Program-made: the position numbers and the translations under genes | Shown: positions 22,020-34,226 of the stretch, one piece after another | Position numbering within the stretch: the stretch's first letter is position 1 | Layout: each line of letters opens with the position of its first letter | From: Stomorhina lunata | Lineage: Eukaryota; Arthropoda; Insecta; Diptera; Rhiniidae | Assembly (NCBI GenBank): GCA_933228675.1 | Contig: OW121743.1 | Location: 115,555,781 to 115,619,780, forward strand | DNA length: 64,000 nucleotides | Direction: 5' to 3' | The notes under the pieces: model-generated | Database searches by the model: none | What the model was told of the DNA's origin: nothing | Seen by the model: only the letters and a program-made list of their open reading frames with translations

Positions 22020-23680
22020 TGCAGAGCTTTAAGGTTAAAAAAATTTTGGCTTAAATACTTGTATAAAAAAACTTTTATTGACTTGTATAAAAAAAACTTT
22101 TATTAACAACTTGAAAGTTATTCTTTATAAGACCAGATCTGAGCTTTTCTATATAAAACCAATTAAAAGCTTTTCTATGCTCAACAAAGTTAAAGCTTTT
22201 CTAAAGAAAACCAATTAAAAAAAAAATAAAAAGCTTTTCAATAGGAAACCAATCTAAAGCTTTTTATTAGGATGTCTATAAAAAAGCTTTAGATTGGTTT
22301 CATATTGAAAAGCTTTTTTTTTTTGTTTTAATTGGTTTTTTATAAAGGCTTTATTAAATTTGTTTAGCATAGAAAAGTTTATAATTGGTTTTATATAGAA
22401 AAGCTTTTGACGGGTCTTCTAAAGAATAACTTTCAAGTGGTTTTCTAAAGCAAAGCTTTAAATTGGGTTTCTTCAGAAAAGCTTTAATTTAATTTAGTTT
22501 TGAATTTGCTTTTATATAGAATAACTTCAAAATGGTTTTCTATAGAAAAGCTTTTAAGTTGTTTTCTACAGAAAAGCTTTAATTTCATATTCAATTGTAT
22601 TTGTCATATGTCATATATTTTTAAGTTTATAAAAAAAGAATGATACTGGTTTTATATTGAAAAGCTTTTATTTAGTTTTCTTTAGAAAAGCTTTCAATTG
22701 GTTTTCTTTAGAAAATCATTAATTTTGTAAAGCATAGAAAAGCTTTAACTTGGTTTTATATAGAAAAACTTTTTATGGGCTTTCTAAAGAATAACTATCA
22801 AATGGTTTTCTTTACAATAGCTTTTAATTGATTTTCTTTAGAAAAGCTTCTTATTCGTTTTCTTCAGAAAAGCTTAAATTTAGCTTAGTGTAGAAAAGCT
22901 TTTAATTAGTTTTATTTTTTCTAAATGGTTTTCTATAGAAAAGCTTTTGATTAATTTTCTACGGAAAAGCTTTAATTTCATAGTATTAAACAATTATTTA
23001 ATTAAGTTTTGTATGATTTTTTTTGCATTAATTGGTTTGGTTACAAATTGGTTTTCTATACAAAAGCTTTTAATGGGTTTTCTAAGGAAAAACTTTTAAA
23101 TAGTTTTCCATAGCAAAGCTTTTAATTCCTCTTAAATAAAAAGTCTCTGATTCGTTAGCTATAAAAAGCTTTTAATGGACTTTCTACAGGAAAGGATTTT
23201 AAGGGTTTTCTATAGAAAAGAAAATCCGTAAAATTTCTACAAAAAATGATTTTTACAGTTTTTTTTACAGAAAATTGTTTTAAAAGTTTTACATAGAAAA
23301 GCTTTCAATAGCATTTCTAAAACAAAAACATTTAATAGGTTTTCAATAGAAAAGTATTTTCTAGGTAAAAAGCTTTTAATATGTTTTAAACGGAATACCT
23401 TTCAATATGTTTTTCAGTTTGTTTGGTAGAGGTATTCTAAAAGCTTTTGTTATATTTAATAGAGTTATATTTAATAGAGAAAAGCTTTCGACAAATTGTC
23501 TTGATAAAAGCTTTTTATAGGTTTTATACAGAAAAGCTTTTAGTTAAACTCCTTTTTTGTAAATAAGCGAAAATCTGGAAATCGGATTACAGAAAAGCTT
23601 TTTATACGAAAAAAACTTTCAACTTAACTTTCAAATGAAAAAGCTTTCAATAGCTTTAAATAAAAATTTCAGATTTTGAA
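22020..23680. repeat. 26-bp AAGCTT satellite, copy 2
   Basis: Array of about 26-bp units with core CTATAGAAAAGCTTT and TAATTGGTTTT. Moderately diverged, with frequent single-base changes and occasional long-unit insertions (for example near 22,590-22,640 and 23,000-23,030). Confidence 0.9.
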
Positions 23681-24577
23681 ATATAATTGCAGTGAAATCA
23701 TTCCTTTAAATATTGGCTCCACAATGCCAATAAAAATCGAACAAAGCTTGGCAGAGCAGCACCCACTGGGAATAGTGGGAAAGGATTATTGCCTTGAAAG
23801 GTGTGTCTGTCGGTCCGTCCGTCTGGGCAGTGCTGTGTTGTAAATGTCATTTATTGATAGATGTTTAAAGTGATGATAAATGATTGATGATGAAAATGCA
23901 ACTCACCGGTTAAGAATGACTATACAAAAGTGTGTGTGTGAGTGTGTATGTGCGTAAGGGTGGGCTAGTGTGTGAGTGAAAAGCACTATGCAGCCTCAAC
24001 CCACATATGGACTTTAAAAATGTGAACAGGAAAACTGTTTGCGATAAAAACAACATTTTTTTTTTATTGCAATTAAATGTCATTTTATCAAACAGGAAAT
24101 TAGAGTAGAAATATTTTAAACTAAACATGAGTTTTTGCAATTAAACACTAAACTAAGAGTGATTTTTAAAAATAATTGTCAGGTGTAGATGGAGTTGAGT
24201 ATGAGTTAATTGTATGAATATTGTTTTTGATTTATGTTTTTAACTGTTGAGGAAAACGCCTATTTTGCAAGGCTTTATTAGCAGAGATTTGAGAAGGGAT
24301 TTTCAATGGATTGATGGACATTTGTTGTTAGAATGAAAAGGGAAATTGATTTATTTTATATTTTAGTATAGGAAATGTGAGAAAATTAATTTATAATCCT
24401 AAAGGGCGTTAAGTGACGGCTTTGACACTTGAACGTATAAGTAATAGACATATGTTATATATAATATAATTCATACTCTGGAAGTAATTTAAAAAAAATA
24501 ATATTGTAAATTGTTTAATTAGGAAAATTAAATTATTTCTATTTACTGGTTTTATTATGTTAGAGGGAAGGTTGAAC
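23681..24577. other. Island with GC-rich patch, no gene assigned
   Basis: 23,690-23,835 is unusually G+C-rich. On plus, a TTGCAG site (to 23,691) and AAAG|GTGTGT (about 23,800) bound an open stretch including MPIKIEQSLAEQHPLG; on minus, other frames are also open, so coding cannot be assigned. CTGTCGGTCCGTCCGTCTGG at about 23,808-23,827 resembles the (GTCY)n core of DINE-1-like elements, which may explain the patch. Also present: a GT/CA microsatellite at 23,930-23,960 and otherwise AT-rich DNA. Confidence 0.5.
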
Positions 24578-24668
24578 TATATGAGAACTACTAGTGGAAA
24601 TCAAACCCAAAACTCGTACCTTACCGTTTACCTTAGACCACTGAGTGCCCCAGCGGTGGTGAATTTTT
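24578..24668 (-). mobile_element. tRNA-derived SINE-like fragment
   Basis: On the minus strand GGGCACTCAGTGGTCTAAGG (plus 24,631-24,650) looks like a tRNA D-arm/A box, and about 25 bases further GGGTTTGATTTCC (plus 24,596-24,608) looks like a drifted B box. The spacing suits a tRNA head. The 5' plus-strand flank matches the fragment at about 3,722-3,762. No complete acceptor stem is formed, so I call it a tRNA-related retroposon piece or tRNA pseudogene. Confidence 0.5.
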
Positions 24669-24859
24669 ATTTAAATAAAATCTATTTATAATAATTTGTT
24701 TAAACGAAAGAAACTTTTTTTAAACGAGAAATTTTTTTTTTTAAATAAGTTTTTATTTCAAGTTTTTTCATAGAAATGTTTTGATTACTTAAATGCTCAC
24801 AATTTTTGGTTTTTAAAATAAAATTGGGATTTCATCAACAAAATTTCTATTAATTCGTT
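24669..24859. other. AT-rich transition
   Basis: Irregular A/T-run sequence between the tRNA-like fragment and the next AAGCTT array; nothing recognisable. Confidence 0.5.
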
Positions 24860-26505
24860 TGTTTTGTTTTTTTTTCCATAGAAAAGCTTTACAAAGATTT
24901 TTTCTTTGGAAACATGTTTTTGATTAATTTATTAAAAAAAAACTTTTTCAATGACATTTTAGTCAAGAAGTGAAATCTATTTGCCAAAAATGTGGAAAAT
25001 AGATTTCTAAAAAAGGTAATAATGGGTTTTCCAAAGAAATTTTTTAACCTTTAGGAGGTTAAATATACAAAAGCTTTCAATAGATTTTCTTAGCAAAAGC
25101 TTGTAACATAAATTATATATACATACATAGAAAATATCTTAGTAGGTTTGTATAGACACGTTTTTAGTATGTTTACAATGAACAAACTTTAAATATTTTT
25201 TTTATACAAAATCTAAATAGGTTCTCATAGTACTAAAAGATTTACTATTAGTTTCCTATACAGAATATATATAGCTTTGTAATAGAAAAGCTTTTAACAA
25301 GTTTCTACAGAAAAGCTTTCTACAGGTTTTCCATAGGATGCAAAAGTTTTTCTAGATTTAGGTTTTCTATGGAAAAGCTTTCATAAGCTTCTTATATGTT
25401 TTCTATAGAAAGGCTTCCAAAAGGTTTGCCATAGAAAAGAAGGTTTTCTTTAGGAATGCTTTAATTTAGTTTTCTGTAGAAAAGTTTTCAATTAGTTTTA
25501 TATAGAAAAGCTTCTAATTGGTTTTCTATAGAAAATCTTTCAATTAGTTTTCTATAGAAAAGCTTTCAATTGGTTTTCTATAGAAAAGATTTTAATTGGT
25601 TTTCTATAGAAAAATTTGAATTGGTTTTCTATAGAAAAGCTTTTAATTAGTTTTCTATAAAAAAAAGCTTTCAATTGGTTTTATATAAAAAAGCTTTCAA
25701 TTGGTTTCCTATAAAAAGGATTTAAATTGGTTTTCTGTAGAAAAGCTTTTAATGGGTTTCCTATGGAAAAGCTTTCAACAGTATTTTAAAAGCTTTTAAT
25801 TAATTTTTCTTCAATTGATTTCTCTAGCTATAAATTTAAACTCTAAATTTAAACTCTAAAGGAAGAAAAGTTTTCAAAAGGTTTTTCATAGAAAAGCTTT
25901 CAACAGATTTTCTATAGAAAGCTATTAATATGTTTTCTATAGAAAAGCTTTCAATTAGTTTTCTATAGAAAAGCTTTCAGTTAATTTTCTATAGAAAAGC
26001 TTTCAATTGGATTTCTATAGAAAAACTTTCTATAGAAAGCTTTTAATAAGTTTTCTATAAAAAAGCTTTCAATTGATTTTCTGTAGAAAAGCTTTCAATT
26101 GGTTTTCTATAAAAAAAGCTTTCAATAGGTTTTCTATAGAAAAGCTATCAATTGGTTTTCTATAGAAAAGCTTGCAATTGGTTTTCTAAAAAAAGCTTTC
26201 AATTGTTTTTTTATAGAAAAGCTTTTAGCTGGTTTTCTTTGAAAAGTCTTTCAATTGGTTTTCTATAGAAAAGCTTTTAATTACATTTCTAAAGAAAAGC
26301 TTTCAATAGGTTTCCTATAAAAAAAAAACTTTCAATGGAATTTTTATAGAAAGCGTTTAATTGGTTTCCTATAGAAAAGCTTTTAATGGTTTGTCTATGG
26401 AAAAGCTTTCAATTGGTTTTCTATAGAAAAGCTTTCAACAGTTTTAAAAAAGCTTTTAATTAATTTTTCACAAAATGTCTTCAATTGATTTCTCTAGCTA
26501 CAGGT
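24860..26505. repeat. 26-bp AAGCTT satellite, copy 3 (most regular)
   Basis: Best-preserved copy of the family, with long runs of CTATAGAAAAGCTTT joined by CAATTGGTTTT. A longer block with GCTTTCAACAG and GATTTCTCTAGCTA occurs at about 25,771 and again at 26,431 (offset 660 bp), a higher-order duplication. Confidence 0.93.
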
Positions 26506-27838
26506 TCGAACTCTTAAAACAAAGGTTAAAGAATATCAAAAATAAGTTCCGTAGTTTTTATTTGTACTTTTTAAATTCAGGAAATAAAATCAATTAAAAT
26601 TTTGCACTAAAGCCTTCAATCCTAATTTGCTACATAAAACTTAAATCTGTTAATGAATATAATATTTTTTATTGAAAAATAACTTATTGGACAATCAAAA
26701 CTTTTATTTTCCCAAACTTTTTCACTCATTTTTAATTTAACACTTCATAGACTTTTATTGTGCAAGTTGGTTAAATTTTTGCCTAAAACATAATTCAAAA
26801 ATTATAGAGAAAAACTGTCAATTGAATTTAACAATTTCATACATTTTGACAGTATTTTCCCCCTTAAAAGCCATTTCTCAATATTAAGTTAGTACAACAC
26901 GTTCCCAAGCAGCCACTAAATAGTTTGTCAATATTTTACTGTTACACGTTTCCGTTTATTTGACGCTAACTTCTTTTTTTTTTTTTTTTTTTGTTACAAA
27001 ATGGACAAAGGATGTGGAGAAGCTTAAAAGCGGTAAGGAGAGAATAAGTAACCTAACCATGACTAAACAGATTTTTTCCTTTAAATGGTTTTTTGTGCTA
27101 ACTCCGTTTTGTACTTTTGACTGTTTAAGGGAGGAGAGGGTGTAGGAATTCCACATTTTCTCCTTTTTTTCAAATGCTCATAATTTTCCTTTTGGCAAAA
27201 CTTGTATGTATGTCTGTGTGTATGAGTTGTAAGTATTTTGTTCTTAAATATTTTTTTTTTTCTTGTCCTATTACACGAATGAGTATTTTATGTTGTTAAT
27301 GCTTGTTGTTACTGCTGATGCTGCCGCTGCTGTTGCTAATATTTGCTGCTGATGCTGGTGAAAAAGTTGTAAATATTTCAAAATGTTTAGTTTGATATTT
27401 TTTCTTCTTTTCTGATTGTTACTATTGTAGCTTTTGTTGTTAATGTTGCTGTCATTCTCTTGTTTTTTTTTCTTGTTTTATACTCGTAAATATTTTGTCT
27501 GTTTTTCGTTTTTCCTTTGAATTTCGAAAGTTTTTGTATTTTTAGTTGTTGTTGTCATTTTTGTTGTTATATCGTAAGCCACCATGAATTATGAATTGTT
27601 GTTGATGTTGTTAATTCTGATGGCTGTTGTTGTTGCTGCTATTACTGTTACTGCTGCTTATGTTGTTGTTCACTTATTTCATAACAGGATAAAGTTAAAG
27701 GCAAAATTTCACTACAATCAAACACTCACTTACACACACACACACAATCAAGAAGGGGAGCAATATTGAAGGGACAGAGTGGAAATAGAAGCAGAGATAC
27801 TCAAACAAAGGCTCGCTTCCTGTCTGTGACAATTCTAA
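26506..27838. other. Non-repetitive island, no gene recognised
   Basis: AT-rich DNA with a poly-T tract at about 26,971-26,990, TTG/GCT trinucleotide runs (about 27,300-27,350, 27,540-27,660) and a CA microsatellite at 27,733-27,747. Overlapping open frames on both strands at 26,956-27,156 are anchored on the poly-T tract and look accidental. Confidence 0.6.
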
Positions 27839-29755
27839 TAACGAAAATTTTCTTTAAAGAAAATCATTATATATAATAAGAAATTTTAATAAAATGTTCT
27901 ATATAAATAAGAATTTTTTGAAAATTTTCTTATAAAAATTAGAAATTTTTTATAAATTTCTTTTAACAATTTGAACTTTTTTAAAAATTTCTTTTAGAAA
28001 TATGGAATTTTTGAAAATTTTTCTAAAAAATTAAGAAATTTTTGAAAATTTCCTATAAAAATAAGAAATTTTTGAAAAATTTCCTTTAAAACAAAAAATT
28101 TTTGAAAAATTTCCTATTAAAATAAGAAATATCTATAAAATTTCCTATAAAAATAAGAAATTTTTGAACAATTTCCTATAAAAATAAGAAATTTTTGAAA
28201 AATTTCCTTTAAAAATAAGAAATTTTTGAAAAATTTCCTATAAAAATAAGAAATTTTTGAAATTTTTCCTATAAAAATAAGAAATTTTTGAAAAATTTCT
28301 TTTAAAAACAAAAAAATTTTGAAAAATTTCTTATTAAAATAAGAAATATCTATAAAATTTTCTATAAAAATAAGAAATTAAAAAAAAAATTCTATAAAAA
28401 TAAGAAACTTTTGTAAAATTTCCTATAAAAACAAGAAATTTTTTAAATTTTTTAAAAATTTCCTATAAAAAAAGGAAATTTTTGAAATATTTCCTATAAA
28501 AATAAGAAATTTTTGAAAAATTTCCTATAAAAATAAGAAATTTTTGAAAATTTTGAAAAATTTCCTATAAAAATAAGAAATTTTTGAAAAATTTTATTTA
28601 AAAACAAAAAAATTTTTGAAAAATTTCCTATTAAAATAAGAAATGTCTATAAATTTCCTACAAAAATAAGAAACTTTTGAAAAATTTCCTATAAAAATAA
28701 GAAATTTTTGAAAAATTTCCTATAAAAATAAGAAATTTTGTAAAAATTTCCTATAAAAATAAGAAACTTTTGAAAAATTTTCTATAAAAATAAGAAATTT
28801 TTGAAAATTTCCTATAAAAATAAGAAATTTTTGAAAAATTTCCTTTAAAACAAAAAATTTTTGAAAAATTTCCTATAAAAATAAGAAATTTTTGAAAAAT
28901 TTCCTATAAAAATAAGAAATTTTTGAAAAATTTCCTATAAAAATAAGAAATTTTTGAAAATTTCCTATAAAAATAAGAAATTTTTGAAAAATTTCCTTTA
29001 AAACAAAAAATTTTTGAAAAATTTCCTATTAAAATAAGAAATATCTATAAAATTTCCTATAAAAATAAGAAATTTTTGAAAAATTTCCTATAAAAATAAG
29101 AAATTTTTGAAAAATTTCCTATAAAAATAAGAAATTTTTGAAAAATTTCCTATAAAAATAAGAAATTTTTGAAAAATTTCCTATAAAAATAAGAAATTTT
29201 TGAAAAATTTCCTATAAAAATAAGAAATTTTTGAAAAATTTCCTATAAAAATAAGAAATTTTTGAAAAATTTCCTATAAAAATAAGAAATTTTTGAAAAA
29301 TTTCCTAAAAAAATAAGAAATTTTTGAAAAATTTCCTATAAAAATAAGAAATTTTTGAAAAATTTCCTATAAAAATAAGAAATTTTTGAAAAATTTCCTA
29401 TAAAAATAAGAAATTTTTTAAAAATTTCCTATAAAAATAAGAAATTTTTGAAAAATTTCCTATAAAAATAAGAAATTTTTGAAAAATTTCCTATAAAAAT
29501 AAGAAATTTTTGAAAAATTTCCTATTAAAACGAGAAATTTTTGAAAAACTTCCTATTAAAACGAGAAATTTTTGAAAAACTTCCTATTAAAACGAGAAAT
29601 TTTTAAAAAAATTTCTTATAAAAATAAGAAATATTTGAAAAATTTCTTATAATATTAAGAAATTTTTATAAATTTTACCATAAAAATATGAAATTTTTGA
29701 AAAATTTCTTATAAAAATAACAAATTTTTGAAAAATTTCCTATAAGAAAAATTTT
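27839..29755 (+). repeat. 31-bp GAAATTTTTG satellite, forward array
   Basis: Same unit and orientation as 13.4-16.2 kb. 29,060-29,520 is nearly homogeneous. A variant block (AAACAAAAAATTTTTG then AAGAAATATCTATAAAA) recurs near 28,090, 28,310, 28,610 and 29,010, so part of the array is built of duplicated blocks rather than single units. Confidence 0.95.
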
Positions 29756-30150
29756 TTTTTTTAAAATTTCGTTATTTTTAAGAAAATTTTTGAAATATCC
29801 TTAAAAATTTTTAAAACTTCATTATTATTATTTTTTAAGACCATTTTTTAAGAAATTTAAAAAAAAAATTTTTTCTAAGGAAATTTTCAAAATTTTGTTG
29901 TTTTAAAGAAAATTTTTTTATTTTAACGGTATTTTCAAAATTTCGCTTTTTGCAAGGAAATTTTAAAATCTTGTTATTTTAAAATTATTAATTTAAAATT
30001 TTTTGTTATTTTTGAGGAAATTTTCAAATTTTTGTGTGGTTTGTAAGAAATTTATTAAAATTTAGATATTTTTAGGAAAATTTTCAAAATTAAATTATGT
30101 TTATAGATATTTAAAAAACAAAATTATATTATAAAATTATTTTAAAGGAT
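29756..30150 (-). repeat. Degenerate reversed GTGAAATTTTG-type repeat
   Basis: Decayed units of about 28-30 bp with GGAAATTTTCAAAATTTCG and TTATTTTTA. This reads as the reverse orientation of the 38.8-44.0 kb family. It follows directly on the forward 31-bp array. Confidence 0.6.
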
Positions 30151-31398
30151 ATTTTGAAGTTGGCCGTAATTTGTGAATTAAAAAATTTTCTTATATTTTC
30201 ACATTTTTAGACTCTCTGTCTTTTAGGAAACAAAAATATAATGAAGTGACTAAAAATGAAGAAACAAAATGGCAATAAAGTAACCGAAATATAACTACAT
30301 ATTGTAAAGGAGACAGCAAAAAAAAAAAACAAAAAAAAATAGAAATGATGACAGAAAAAATAAGAAATAAGAATTATTTAAGTAAAATATATACATGTCA
30401 CGTTTAACAAAATAACAAAAAAAAAAAGTAAGTCTCAGTGACAAGATAGTTAATTATAAAAACGTATAAATGTATAGGAATACAAATACACACACCTACA
30501 CCCACATAAATACAATGGAATTAAATGTTAGTACACAAACAAACACATGTTTGGGTTTATAACTATAAAGGAAGATTAATAATAAAGTCATACATAGAAA
30601 TGCAAACAAACACACGCACACACACACACACACAAACGCTGAAAATAACTAAATAATATTAAATACAAGAATCGGTGAAATTTATATATTTAGATTTTAC
30701 TCGTACATACCTATAAAACATTTCCTTAAACAATGTTTCAAATGAAGTTTTTTATTTTTTTTAAATGAATGAAAGAGATGTTTCAATGTTGTAACTCACA
30801 AACACACACACTTTAACGGATATATAGTAGAATAGGAGCAGAAGTAGTAGTAATGGCGTTGTTGTCGGTGTGAGAGCAGGAAAGGGAAACAAAGTAACAA
30901 ACTTACAAAATCGTGTTGTTCTTGTAACTGTAAGAAAAAGGAAACATAGAAACAAAATATTAAAATTACAAACAATAGAATTTTGATTATTATTTGATTT
31001 ATTTCTCTATATGGAAATATTTTTATAAAATAGAAATGGAGAAAAAAATAAACAAACTAAATCCCTGAACCATAAAACACGTCACATATTAAAAAGGATA
31101 AAAAAGAGGGTTAAACAGTTTACAAAGATAAATAAATATTATCTACTCAAACCTTTTTCCTTCCGTTTTCCAAAGAAAAGGGAAAGGAAAATTTTTTTTG
31201 TAATAAATAACTTTTAGCTGAAAGAGGCAAATAACTCAGTTTTTTCTTTTGTATGTGAAAACAAACATAAATTTTGGTTGAGATAACTTCAAATTAAGAC
31301 TTCATAATTTTTGTGTTGAATTTTGAAATGTTTGGCTGTCAAATGAAAATCAATAGGATCTGGTAGTGATTTATTTAGTCAATAAATTTCTTTTGTAA
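30151..31398. other. Non-repetitive island with CA microsatellites
   Basis: AT-rich sequence with CA repeats (about 30,487-30,500, 30,612-30,636, 30,799-30,810). On minus, a T-rich tract with CAG (plus 30,928-30,930) and a consensus GTAAGT (plus 30,901-30,906) frame 21 bases (30,907-30,927, LQEQHDF) that could be a phase-0 microexon; this is too short to support on its own. Confidence 0.55.
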
Positions 31399-32850
31399 AC
31401 ATATATTTTAATAATTTTTGAAAAATTTCCTATAAAAATAAGAAATTTTCGAAATATTTCCTATAAAAATAAGAAATTTTCTAAAAATTTCCAATAAAAA
31501 TAAGAAAGTGTTTGAAAAATTTCCTATAAAACTAAGAAATTTTTGAAAAATTTTCTATAAAACTAAGAAAATTTTTAAATATTTTCTATAAAAATAAGAA
31601 ATTTTTGAAAAATTTCCTATAAAAATAAGAAATTTTTGCAAAATTTCCTTTAAAAATAAGAATTTTTTTTTAAATTTCCTACAAAAATAAGAAATTTTTT
31701 GATAAATTGCCTATAAAAAGAAGAAATTTTTGAAAAATTTCCTACAAAAATAAGAAATTTTTGAAAAATTTCCTATCAAAATAAGAAATCTTTTAAAAAT
31801 TTTCTATAAAAATGAGAAATTTTTGAAAAATTTCCTATCAAAATCAGAAATCTTTTAAAAATTTTCTATAAAAATGAGAAATTATTGAAAAATTTCCTAC
31901 AAAAATAAGAAATTTTTGAAAAATTTCTTATAAAAATAAGAAAATTTTGAAAAATTTCCTATAAAAATAAGAAATTTTTGAAAAATTTCCTTTAAAAATA
32001 AGAATTTTTTTTTTTAATTTCCTACAAAAATAAGAAATTTTTTGATAAATTGCCTATAAAAAGAAGAAATTTTTGAAAAATTTCCTATAAAAATAAGAAA
32101 TTTTTGAAAAATTTCCTATCAAAATCAGAAATCTTTTAAAAATTTTCTATAAAAATGAGAACTTTTTGAAAAATTTCCTACAAAAATAAGAAATTTTTGA
32201 AAAATTTCTTATAAAAATAAGAAATTTTTGAAAAATTTCCTATAAAGATAAGAAATTTTTGAAAAATTTCCTATAAAAATAAGAAATTTTTGAAATATTT
32301 CCTATGAAAATAAGAAATTTTTGAAACATTTCGTATAAAAATAAGAAATTTTTGAAAAATTTCGTATAAAAATAAGAAATTTTTGAAAAATTTCCTATAA
32401 AAATAAGAAATTTTTGAAAAATTTCCTATAAAAATAAGAAATTTTTGAAAATTTTCCTATAAAAATAAGAATTTTTTGAAAAGTTTCCTATAAAAATAAG
32501 AAATTTTTGAAAAATTTCCTATAAAAATTAAGAAATTTTTGAAAAATTTCCTATAAAAATAAGAAATTTTTGAAAAATTTCCTATAAAGATAAGAAATTT
32601 TTGAAAAATTTCCTATAAAAGTAAGAAATTTTTGAAAAATTTCCTATAAAAATAAGAAATGTTTGAAAAATTTCCTATAAAAATAAGAAATTTTCGAAAA
32701 ATTTCCTATAAAAATAAGACATTTTTGAAAAATTTCCTATAAAAATAAGAAAGTTTTCCTATAAAAATAAGAAATTTTAAAAATGTAGATAAAAAAAGAA
32801 ATTTAAAAAAAATCCTATAAAAATTAGAAATTTAAAAAAATCCTATTAAA
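31399..32850 (+). repeat. 31-bp GAAATTTTTG satellite, forward array
   Basis: Same family. A variant block marked by GATAAATTGCCTATAAAAAG occurs at 31,701 and 32,044 (offset 343 bp, about eleven units). 32,380-32,720 is the most regular part, and the right end decays. Confidence 0.94.
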
Positions 32851-33590
32851 ATAATCAAAAGTCAAAATTTCGTTATTTCTAGGATAAGAATTTTCAAAAT
32901 TTCGTTATTTTTACAGAAATTGTTAAAATTTCGTTATTTTTAGGGATATTTCCAACATTTTATCTTTTTTAAGGAAATTTATAAAATTTTGTTTTTTAAA
33001 AAAAATTTTTAAATTTTCATTATTTTTAAAGAAATTTTTAAAACTTTGTTATTTTTATGGAAATTTTCAAAAATTTTGTTATTTTAAAGAATTTTCAAAA
33101 TTTTGTTATTATCAAGGAAATTTTCAAAATTTCGTTATTTTCAAGAAAATTTTGAAAATTTCGTTATTTTTAAATTAATTTTTAAAAATGTTTTTATTTT
33201 TAAGGTAATTTTTAAAATTTCGTTACTTTTAAGGAAATTTTTAAAATTTGGTTATTTTTAAAGAAAATTTCAAAATTTCTTTATTTTTAATTTCATTTTC
33301 AAAATATTTTTATTTTTAAGGAAATTTTCAAAATTGGGTTATTTTTAAAGAAATTTTCAAAATTTCGTTATTTTTAAAATTCGTTTTTTTGAGGAAATTT
33401 TCAAAATTCAGTTGTTTTGAAGGAAATTTCTAAGGAAAATTGCAAAATTTTCTTATTTTTAAAAAAATTTAAATTTTTTTAAAAATAAGTTTTTAAATTT
33501 TCGTTATTTTTAAGTAAATTTTAAAAATTTCGTTGTTTTTAAAGAAATTTTTAAGATTTTGTTATTTAAAAAAAAATAAAGTTTTGAAAC
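32851..33590 (-). repeat. Degenerate reversed GTGAAATTTTG-type repeat
   Basis: Units near 28-30 bp of GGAAATTTTCAAAATTTCG plus TTATTTTTA, like 29,756-30,150. It again directly follows a forward 31-bp array, so this two-family order occurs twice. Confidence 0.7.
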
Positions 33591-33614
33591 TTTAAAGAAA
33601 TTTAAGTCCTCCAC

Positions 33615-33700
33615 CTTTTGAGAAGATTTAACCATGCCCATCTGCTCGAAACTTAGGCACACTTTAATAGCAAAACGTTCGTCCTTGAGGTTCACCTCAC
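33615..33700 (-). CDS. Possible 86-bp exon, best-looking of the set, unassigned
   Basis: On minus, a pyrimidine-rich tract ending TTTTTTAG (plus 33,701-33,708) leads into an open stretch that ends at AAAAG|GTGGAG (plus 33,609-33,614). It encodes EVNLKDERFAIKVCLSFEQ then MGMVKSSQK. G+C is about 43% by hand count against a far lower background, and residue use is balanced and charged, unlike repeat-derived frames. Phase in is 1 and phase out is 0, compatible with the possible exon at 41,255-41,396. No family recognised. The donor is mediocre, and the open frame continues beyond it into A/T repeat. Confidence 0.33.
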
Positions 33701-34226
33701 CTAAAAAACAATAAAATCCCTGAATTTAAAGTGTATTATATTTCTATTTAATTAATATTGAAACAAATTCCCTTTTTTAATCTATTCTCATGTTTTTTAA
33801 TTATTTAAATTTCTATTACACAACAAAAGGATGTCATAAATCTCAACAACTTCTTCTGCATAAGTTTACCCTAAAGGGATTCCCTTTAATCGCTAAACAA
33901 ATATCCCATAACATTTTTTAAATCTTTATCAATCTCCATAAATTTAAAGTTGGGACACTCAACACCCGAACTAATGCCTTACCTTTCCTTCTGTGCGTTA
34001 TTATTTAAGGAATGATACAAAAGGTATCTATGATCTCAGCTTAAATGGAAATATACAACTTCCGTCTCACTTCCTGTCTTAGGTTATTTACACCAAAAAG
34101 CTAAGGGGTGGCATTCTCAGTTAAGCATGAAGACAAACAGACAGACAGACTGATAGTTGTGTGATTAAGGTATGTAAGTGTGTGTGTAAGGTGTATGGGT
34201 GGGTGGGCATGTGTTTACTTTTGTGT
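33701..34226. other. Non-repetitive stretch, no gene recognised
   Basis: AT-rich DNA with a CAGA/GACA run at 34,134-34,150 and GT repeats from 34,176. A GTAAGG donor-like site on minus (plus 33,980-33,985) has no frame-compatible partner. Confidence 0.55.

Noticed and set aside
28117..28311. Minus open frame with an FLKEIFQKF-type repeat
   Set aside because: Direct translation of the 31-bp satellite; the same applies to 41,457-41,675, 43,638-43,835 and 48,383-48,565.
33976..34045. GTAAGG donor-like site with a short minus frame
   Set aside because: Its phases conflict with the better candidate at 33,615-33,700.
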